From Candidatus Woesearchaeota archaeon (GTDB taxonomy: Archaea; Nanobdellota; Nanobdellia; Woesearchaeales; GW2011-AR4), in the NCBI GenBank assembly GCA_016181325.1, contig JACOZO010000049.1, positions 1-12,824 on the forward strand: a stretch of 12,824 bases of DNA. Direction: 5' to 3'. The stretch's first letter is position 1, and each line of letters starts with the position of its first letter. Under the pieces are notes generated by a model that worked only from the letters and a program-made list of their open reading frames with translations, made no database searches and had not been told where the DNA came from. This document shows positions 6,693 to 11,138 of this stretch, one piece after another. The position numbers and the translations under genes are program-made.

Positions 6693-8128
6693 TTTCTTTC
6701 TCCAAATATACTTCCTATCTGCAGCAATTTCCCTTCCTGCAGGTGGTCTCCTGTCAGGAGCATTCCGACCGGCAGCCCTTTTTCAAACCCGACCGGCACA
6801 TTAAGATGCGGCAGGCCCGCTATGTTCGGCCCGACAAGCAGAATGTCTGCCATATAGTTCTGCAGCGGCGTCAGCTTTTCAATGTCGGAAAATTTCGGCG
6901 GCAATATAGGGACTGACGGGCTGACCAATGCGTCAAATTTCTTGAATGCCTTCCTGTACTCCTGTATTATCAAAGTCCTGACTTTTGCAGCCTTGATGTA
7001 ATATGCGTCCCTGAAGCCGGACATCCTTGCGAATGTCCCTATGATTATCCTTCTCTTTGCCTCGTCACCAAGATTATGGCTCCTGACTTTCGAGAAATAC
7101 TCATTGAAATTGCCCTCAAGCTTTTCCGCAGCGCCATACCTCATGCCGCAGTATTTTGCCAGGTTTGTGCTTGCTTCCGAGGTCGCTATCATGTAATACA
7201 CTGAAAGGCCGTATCTGATCGGCAGCTTGAGGGATATCTCCTCGCATTCCATGCCATTCTCTTTTAATTTTTCAATCCCTTCATTGACTTTGCTTTCAAC
7301 TTCTGGGTCATTTCCTTCCTCAAACGCCTCTTTTATTATTCCTATCTTCATCCTGCCGGCGCCCTTGCCGAGGCGGCTTCCATAATCTTCCTTCGGCGCA
7401 TTCAGGGATGTGCTGTCCAGAGCGTCATGCCCTGCAATCACGTCCAGCAGCAGCGCAGTGTCATCAACTGTTTTTCCCATAGATCCTATCTTGTCAAGGG
7501 AATTTCCGAAGTCGATGAGCCCGTATCTTGACACCCTGCCGTAAGTCGGGCACAGCCCAAACACCCCGCAGAACGAGGCAGGGGCCGCGATAGAGCCTCC
7601 TGTGGATTCTCCGAGGGCAATATGGGGAAAATCAGCCTTCTGGACAATGCCTCCGGCACCTCCCGAGCTTCCGCCGCAGCTTCTTTCAGGATCAAAAGGG
7701 TTTTTTGGGGTTTTGAAGCCAACGCCTACATTGACGCTGAAGCCCCCAAAACCAAATTCATCCTGGGAAGTCTTTCCGATTATTATGCCCCCCTGCTCCC
7801 TGACCTTCCTGACAACAGAAGCATCAAACAGAGGCCTGTAGCCTTTGAGAATCCTGCTGCCTGCAGTGCTTTCAACGCCCTGCACGCAGATGCTGTCCTT
7901 TACAGAAACTGCAATCCCGAGAAGTTTCTTGCTTTGTATGTTATTATCCTTATTTTTTATCTGATTCCTGATTTCATGCGCCTGCTTTATTGCCAGCTCA
8001 TCAGATATTGTATTAAAATAGTTGAAATCATTGTTTATCTTCCTGCATTTTTCTATGACTTTGTGAATATGCTCGACTATGTCAATCTCACTGCTCCTTA
8101 CTTTTTTGGAAAATTCAGCAGCATTCAT
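6689..8128 (-). CDS. gatA: Aspartyl/glutamyl-tRNA amidotransferase subunit A
   Basis: GatA is the glutaminase of GatCAB and supplies ammonia through a tunnel to GatB. It belongs to the amidase signature family, with a Ser-cisSer-Lys triad: Lys in SVKD (residue 77 from this start), cis-Ser in CGGSSGGAGG (155) and nucleophile Ser in STGGSIAAPA (179) are all present. PTYGRVSRYGLIDF follows as expected. The ATG at 8126-8128 gives 479 residues, a typical length. A TTG five codons upstream (8141-8143) is also in frame but lies inside the cyclophilin gene. The chosen ATG starts one base after the cyclophilin stop, implying translational coupling; no good Shine-Dalgarno sequence precedes it. Confidence 0.93.
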   Translation of the reverse strand: MNAAEFSKKVRSSEIDIVEHIHKVIEKCRKINNDFNYFNTISDELAIKQAHEIRNQIKNKDNNIQSKKLLGIAVSVKDSICVQGVESTAGSRILKGYRPLFDASVVRKVREQGGIIIGKTSQDEFGFGGFSVNVGVGFKTPKNPFDPERSCGGSSGGAGGIVQKADFPHIALGESTGGSIAAPASFCGVFGLCPTYGRVSRYGLIDFGNSLDKIGSMGKTVDDTALLLDVIAGHDALDSTSLNAPKEDYGSRLGKGAGRMKIGIIKEAFEEGNDPEVESKVNEGIEKLKENGMECEEISLKLPIRYGLSVYYMIATSEASTNLAKYCGMRYGAAEKLEGNFNEYFSKVRSHNLGDEAKRRIIIGTFARMSGFRDAYYIKAAKVRTLIIQEYRKAFKKFDALVSPSVPILPPKFSDIEKLTPLQNYMADILLVGPNIAGLPHLNVPVGFEKGLPVGMLLTGDHLQEGKLLQIGSIFGERK

Positions 8129-8129
8129 T

Positions 8130-8678
8130 TTAGCTGTCGGCAACTGAAACCCTCTTCATCTTATCCCCTGGCATTATTTTCCCGACTGCATCCATGCCCT
8201 GGATGACTTTTCCGAACACTGCGTAATTGCCGTCCAGAAACGGCGTCGGGACCAGTGTTATGTAGAACTGGGACGTTGCGCTGTTAGGATCAGACGTCCT
8301 TGCCATTGCCAGCGCCCCTTTCACGTGCTTCAGCTCCGGGCTAATCTCCAAAGGTATTGTTTTTTCGCTCCCTCCAGTACCGTCGCCTTTTGGATCCCCA
8401 CCCTGCACCACGAATCCGGGCTCTACCCTATGGAATGTCAATCCATCATAAAAGCCCGAATTCGCAAGCTCGATGAAGTTTTTTGCCGTAATCGGCGCCT
8501 TGTCGGCGTAAATCTCAGCTTTTATCACACCTTTGTCTGTCTCTATTATTGCGTATTTTAGCATTTTATCACCCTCTTCCGAAACTGCCTGCCCTGGCAA
8601 ATTTTTGCCGTCCGAGCATGAAATCAAAATAATTGAAACCAAGAAGCCCATTAACACCAACAAAGCTCTTTTTTTCAT
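8130..8678 (-). CDS. Cyclophilin-type peptidyl-prolyl isomerase, predicted lipoprotein
   Basis: This 182-residue protein begins with a basic N-terminus (MKKR), a hydrophobic helix of about 15 residues and a lipobox-like LISC ending at Cys21. This predicts export and lipid anchoring on the outer face of the membrane. A cyclophilin domain follows from about residue 40, with TFHRVEPGFVVQGGDP (catalytic Arg84, Gln92), GTGG, GALAMAR, SQFYIT and FLDGNYAVFGKV. It should catalyse cis-trans isomerisation of X-Pro bonds in secreted or surface proteins. The cyclosporin-contacting Trp position reads Phe148. The gene lies one base from gatC and one base from gatA, and GAGGGTGAT at 8684-8692 is a strong Shine-Dalgarno sequence five bases from its ATG. 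A cytosolic form from Met39 is possible but no signal for a second start was seen. Confidence 0.9.
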   Translation of the reverse strand: MKKRALLVLMGFLVSIILISCSDGKNLPGQAVSEEGDKMLKYAIIETDKGVIKAEIYADKAPITAKNFIELANSGFYDGLTFHRVEPGFVVQGGDPKGDGTGGSEKTIPLEISPELKHVKGALAMARTSDPNSATSQFYITLVPTPFLDGNYAVFGKVIQGMDAVGKIMPGDKMKRVSVADS

Positions 8679-8679
8679 C

Positions 8680-8964
8680 TCAAATCACCCTCGGCCCCTT
8701 GAAATAGCCATCCTTTTTGTGCTCTGTCAAAGATAAGGCTTCGTCCTGAGCCAAGCACTTGCCTTCAATATCATCCCTCATCGCATTCTTAATCTCAACA
8801 GGATGGAAGCTGGGCTTTACATTGTCTGTATTGACTTCGCTTAACTTTGAGAAAAATTCCAATGCCTCTTTCAGCTGGGGAACAAACTTTTCCTTTTCTT
8901 TTTCAGTCAGCCTGAGCCTTGCAATTTCAGCTACATGCTCTATGGTCTTTGTGCTGATATCCAT
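8680..8964 (-). CDS. gatC: Aspartyl/glutamyl-tRNA amidotransferase subunit C
   Basis: GatC is the small scaffold subunit that wraps between GatA and GatB. The 94 residues are the family's usual length. The N-terminal helical hairpin has HVAEIARLRLTEKE, the middle has the VNTDNVKPSFHP region, and the C-terminus has MRDD and the closing GYFKGPRVI. It is the first gene of the operon gatC - cyclophilin - gatA - gatB. The ATG at 8962-8964 fits a TATA box at 8988-8998 and would make the operon transcript leaderless. The sugar kinase gene ends 37 bases upstream on the same strand, so some read-through is possible. Confidence 0.92.
   Translation of the reverse strand: MDISTKTIEHVAEIARLRLTEKEKEKFVPQLKEALEFFSKLSEVNTDNVKPSFHPVEIKNAMRDDIEGKCLAQDEALSLTEHKKDGYFKGPRVI
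8684..8692 (-). promoter_or_regulatory. Strong Shine-Dalgarno sequence for the cyclophilin gene
   Basis: GAGGGTGAT, inside the last codons of gatC, closely matches the complement of the archaeal 16S rRNA 3' end and ends five bases before the cyclophilin ATG at 8678. It fixes this start and therefore the presence of the signal peptide. Confidence 0.65.
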
Positions 8965-8987
8965 GAAATCAGTAGCTTTTACGGCGT

Positions 8988-8998
8988 TTAAATAATTT
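8988..8998 (-). promoter_or_regulatory. TATA box for the gat operon
   Basis: On the minus strand AAATTATTTAAA is centred about 28 bases upstream of the gatC ATG, just after the sugar kinase stop codon. It predicts a start site at or within a few bases of the ATG. Confidence 0.6.
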
Positions 8999-9001
8999 GC
9001 C

Positions 9002-9901
9002 CTAGAATTCCCTAATCTCCCTCATTTCATTGTATCTCTTCTCGATATCCTTCATTGTCAGGCTCTTCAGCCGGTTCACGCCGAAATCCTCTGCCGTATG
9101 CGATGCTATGGAACTCCCGTATACAATGGCCTTCCTCATGCTGCGCTCGGAGAAATCCTTTGTCTTTGCAAGGTATCCTATCAGTCCGCCGCCAAATGAG
9201 TCCCCGCAGCCAGTCGGATCTTTCGTATTCTCAAGAGGATAGCCGGGAGCGCTGAAATGCCTGCCGTCCATGAACATCAATGCGCCATGCTCCCCTTTTT
9301 TTATTATGACTCCTTTGGGGCCTAGGGCAAGCGCCTTATTTGCGGCAGTGACAAGGTTTGTGGTATTGAAGAGCATCCTTGCCTCCCCGTCGTTCAAAAG
9401 CAGGACATCAGCCCTGCCTATGACCTCAAGCAGCTCTTTTTTCTTTATGTTAATCCACAGGTTCATAGTGTCTAAAACAACGAACTCAGGCTTCTTGAGC
9501 TGGTCCAGTGCGCTTAACTGCAGCTCTGGGTCAATGTTTGCAAGAAAAATGTGCTTTACGCCACTGTACTTTTCAGGAATATCCACCCTGAATCCCTCCA
9601 GCGAGTTCAGCTCGGTCTTCCTGGTCTTGGCATGGTTCATGTCGAATTCATAGTATCCTTCCCACCTGAATGACTTGCCTTCCTTCTTCACAAGGCCAAG
9701 GTCAATATTCCTGCTTTCAAGGAATTCAAGGTGCTCTTTTGGGTAATCATTCCCTACAACAGAAATTATCGCAGGACTGCAGAAAAAGCTGGCTGCCAGC
9801 GCAGCATATGAAGCGCTGCCACCCATTGCATTGGTGACTTTTCCGAAGGGAGTCTCTATGCTGTCCAACGCTACCGTGCCCAATATCAGTATATCTGCCA
9901 T
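9002..9901 (-). CDS. PfkB/ribokinase-family sugar kinase, substrate unknown
   Basis: This 299-residue protein is a member of the PfkB carbohydrate kinase family, which phosphorylates sugars, nucleosides or related alcohols using ATP. Visible motifs are the N-terminal GGSASYAA (27-34), the central LLLNDGEARML, and the C-terminal DPTGCGDSF (228-236), in which Asp234 is the expected catalytic base and the Gly-rich segment forms the anion hole; the family's usual GAGD reads GCGD. The block with TELNSLEGF, FLANIDPELQ and LDTMNLWI resembles a PfkB subgroup I associate with bacteria, so horizontal transfer at some time is possible. No sugar pathway gene is adjacent. The ATG is 27 bases from a palindromic TATA-like sequence, so the transcript is probably leaderless. 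Substrate not assignable. Confidence 0.85.
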   Translation of the reverse strand: MADILILGTVALDSIETPFGKVTNAMGGSASYAALAASFFCSPAIISVVGNDYPKEHLEFLESRNIDLGLVKKEGKSFRWEGYYEFDMNHAKTRKTELNSLEGFRVDIPEKYSGVKHIFLANIDPELQLSALDQLKKPEFVVLDTMNLWINIKKKELLEVIGRADVLLLNDGEARMLFNTTNLVTAANKALALGPKGVIIKKGEHGALMFMDGRHFSAPGYPLENTKDPTGCGDSFGGGLIGYLAKTKDFSERSMRKAIVYGSSIASHTAEDFGVNRLKSLTMKDIEKRYNEMREIREF

Positions 9902-9922
9902 AAGAACAGGGCAAAATACCTC

Positions 9923-9934
9923 ATTATTAATAAT
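9923..9934 (-). promoter_or_regulatory. Palindromic TATA-like sequence upstream of the sugar kinase
   Basis: ATTATTAATAAT is a perfect 12-bp palindrome centred 27 bases before the kinase ATG, at the correct spacing for a minus-strand TATA box. It is also 20 bases from the left end of the nested inverted-repeat element, so it could in principle serve transcription in both directions. Confidence 0.5.
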
Positions 9935-9948
9935 TTTCTAAAATAAAG

Positions 9949-10147
9949 GGCAGCGTTCAAAATCTCACTTCGTTCGGGTTAGCAGCTTCAAAGTTCTTCA
10001 CATAATTATTCAAGGCTGACATTCCCCGTATGGTATGCTCGAACCGAGTTCGGCACCAACTTCGTTGGCTTCCCCCTTGTCAGCTCGATACCATCAGTTT
10101 ATAGAACTTTGACTTCAAGGCTGCTAACCTTCATTTTGAACGCTGCC
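9949..10147. repeat. 199-bp nested inverted-repeat element (structured RNA or MITE candidate)
   Basis: No open frame of note lies here. The ends are perfect 15-bp inverted repeats, GGCAGCGTTCAAAAT (9949-9963) and its complement (10133-10147). Inside are two more perfect nested stems of 10 bp each: 9977-9986 with 10120-10129, and 9988-9997 with 10103-10112. The 105-base apical region contains two hairpins with 5-bp stems (10040-10052 and 10056-10068), a 7-bp pairing (10030-10036 with 10088-10094) that encloses them, and a 6-bp pairing (10015-10020 with 10079-10084) that crosses it as a pseudoknot. The internal loops are strongly asymmetric (13 versus 3 and 1 versus 7 bases). TAAA occurs at 9944-9947 and 10148-10151 but with one base offset, so a target-site duplication is doubtful. 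The element may be an untranslated RNA of either strand or a miniature transposable element. It does not match SRP RNA, RNase P RNA or tRNA features I know. Confidence 0.7.
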
Positions 10148-10163
10148 TAAAACAAACTCTCAG

Positions 10164-10174
10164 AAAAATCAAAA
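10164..10174 (-). terminator. T-rich terminator after the acidic miniprotein gene
   Basis: On the minus strand TTTTGATTTTT directly follows the TGA stop of the acidic gene, as expected for archaeal oligo-T termination, and separates that gene from the inverted-repeat element. Confidence 0.4.
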
Positions 10175-10309
10175 TCACTCTTCATCGTCATTGTCTTCGG
10201 TGACGTCATCCTCTTCGTCATCATCGTAGTCCTTGTAATCCTTCTCGTAATCCTCTTTCTCGTCCTTTTCCTCTATCTCCTCAAAATTGTCATCTGCAGG
10301 ATAAGCCAT
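10175..10309 (-). CDS. Highly acidic 44-residue miniprotein, function unknown
   Basis: The translation from the ATG at 10307-10309 has 14 Asp and 12 Glu among 44 residues, with only four Lys and no Cys or Trp. The N-terminus is MAYPADDNFEEIEEK and the C-terminus is a run of acidic residues. It is likely unstructured on its own. Support for a real gene is a GAGG Shine-Dalgarno sequence nine bases upstream (10319-10322), a TATA-like box at 10351-10361 at plausible distance, a T-rich terminator after the stop, and codon use like the neighbours. I do not recognise a family. It could be an acidic partner of a basic protein or nucleic-acid-binding machine, but nothing in the sequence shows this. 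Confidence 0.6.
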   Translation of the reverse strand: MAYPADDNFEEIEEKDEKEDYEKDYKDYDDDEEDDVTEDNDDEE

Positions 10310-10350
10310 CACATCAAACCTCTTCGCAGAAAAATGCTTTTCGAGGCTAC

Positions 10351-10361
10351 TTTAAAAATTT
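10351..10361 (-). promoter_or_regulatory. TATA-like box for the acidic miniprotein gene
   Basis: On the minus strand AAATTTTTAAA predicts a start site near 10330, leaving a leader of about 20 bases that contains the GAGG Shine-Dalgarno sequence. It lies just after the nitroreductase stop codon. Confidence 0.45.
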
Positions 10362-10391
10362 TTCGTTAAAGCATGAAATCAGAAATGAAAC

Positions 10392-11063
10392 CTACTTTTT
10401 CCTTGCTTTCCTGATGCGCTGGCTGATCCTGTCCACAAGCTTCCTGCTTTTCTTCTCGGCAATTTTTTTTGTCTCTGCAAGGCCCCTTTTTATGTAGGGG
10501 CTCCAATAGCCCAATCCGGTTTTTGGCGCTTCCATCCTGCCCCACCATCTCTCGAAATACACTATGTGCTCGATTCTCTGCTTTACAGGAGGCTCCGGGC
10601 GCTCATCGGGATAGCCTATGGTAATCACGGCCTGGACATTGACATGCTCGGGAAGATTGAGTATTCTCCTGATCTCTTCCTCGTCAAATGCCCCCACCCA
10701 GCACGCCCCAAGGCCAAGCGAATGGGCTGTCAGGAGCATATTCTCGGCAGCGGCTGCCGCCCCCTGTATGGTGTAAAGCCTTGCACCTCTTGTCCCGTAA
10801 TACCTTTCCATGTGCTCAGGCTCTGCCACCATCACGATGTGTATCGGGGCAATCTCCATCCAGTACTGCTGGACGCAGGCCTCGGCAATCATCTTCCTTT
10901 TTGCATCACTCTTCACAACAAGGAACTTCGTGTTGAATATGTTTCCTGCAGCAGGGGCGTATTTGCCAGCCTGCATTATTGTCACAATATTATCCCATGG
11001 GACAGGGTCTTCCTTGTACTTCCTTACAGAGCGCCTTGTCCTTATGCAGTCAAGAACATCCAT
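10392..11063 (-). CDS. Nitroreductase-family FMN oxidoreductase with basic C-terminal tail
   Basis: Nitroreductase-family enzymes are homodimeric FMN proteins that reduce nitro compounds, quinones or other acceptors with NAD(P)H. The 223 residues show the N-terminal IRTRRSVRKY (7-16), whose arginines contact the FMN phosphate, APAAGN near 36-41, the AAAAAENMLLTAHSLGLGACWVGAF segment (about 102-126) that closes the flavin site, and an ITIGYPDERP strand. The domain ends near residue 175. A further tail, 192-223, is unusual: 15 of 32 residues are Lys or Arg in a likely amphipathic helix, which might bind nucleic acid or membrane. The true substrate is unknown. The ATG at 11061-11063 is the only reasonable start. 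It diverges from the DNA ligase gene across 75 bases. Confidence 0.85.
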   Translation of the reverse strand: MDVLDCIRTRRSVRKYKEDPVPWDNIVTIMQAGKYAPAAGNIFNTKFLVVKSDAKRKMIAEACVQQYWMEIAPIHIVMVAEPEHMERYYGTRGARLYTIQGAAAAAENMLLTAHSLGLGACWVGAFDEEEIRRILNLPEHVNVQAVITIGYPDERPEPPVKQRIEHIVYFERWWGRMEAPKTGLGYWSPYIKRGLAETKKIAEKKSRKLVDRISQRIRKARKK

Positions 11064-11106
11064 TTTGCCTTGTTTATATTTAACCTCTTTTTACTTAACA
11101 AAACCA

Positions 11107-11113
11107 TTTTATA
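11107..11113 (+). promoter_or_regulatory. TATA box for the DNA ligase gene
   Basis: TTTTATA lies 26-32 bases before the ligase ATG at 11139, the right spacing for a leaderless transcript. Other A/T-rich stretches in this 75-bp divergent region (11072-11083 and 11124-11135) could serve the nitroreductase on the other strand; their assignment is unclear. Confidence 0.45.
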
Positions 11114-11138
11114 CTGAAACCCATTTAAATATATTGCT

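Noticed and set aside
8129..8143. TTG start for gatA inside the cyclophilin gene
   Set aside because: The ATG at 8128 lies one base after the upstream stop and gives a normal GatA N-terminus.
6690..8143. GatA nucleophile loop SIAAPA in place of SIRQPA-like bacterial sequence, considered as a defect
   Set aside because: The catalytic Ser, cis-Ser and Lys are all present and archaeal GatA proteins differ from bacterial ones here, so it is most likely lineage-typical.
7622..8206. 194-codon open frame on plus opposite gatA
   Set aside because: It is fully antisense to conserved gatA and the cyclophilin end, has no family resemblance, and follows from the codon bias of gatA.
9949..10147. Possible SRP RNA, RNase P RNA or 5S rRNA gene
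   Set aside because: The conserved SRP helix 8 motif (GGAAGGGAGCAGC-like), the RNase P GAGGAAAGUC core and the two-arm 5S fold are all missing, so none of these names can be given.
9944..10151. TAAA target-site duplication around the inverted-repeat element
   Set aside because: The four-base match is in A/T-rich sequence and is offset by one base from the left terminus, so it is no real evidence for transposition.
10566..11117. 183-codon open frame on plus opposite the nitroreductase
   Set aside because: It is antisense to a conserved enzyme and shows no recognisable domain.
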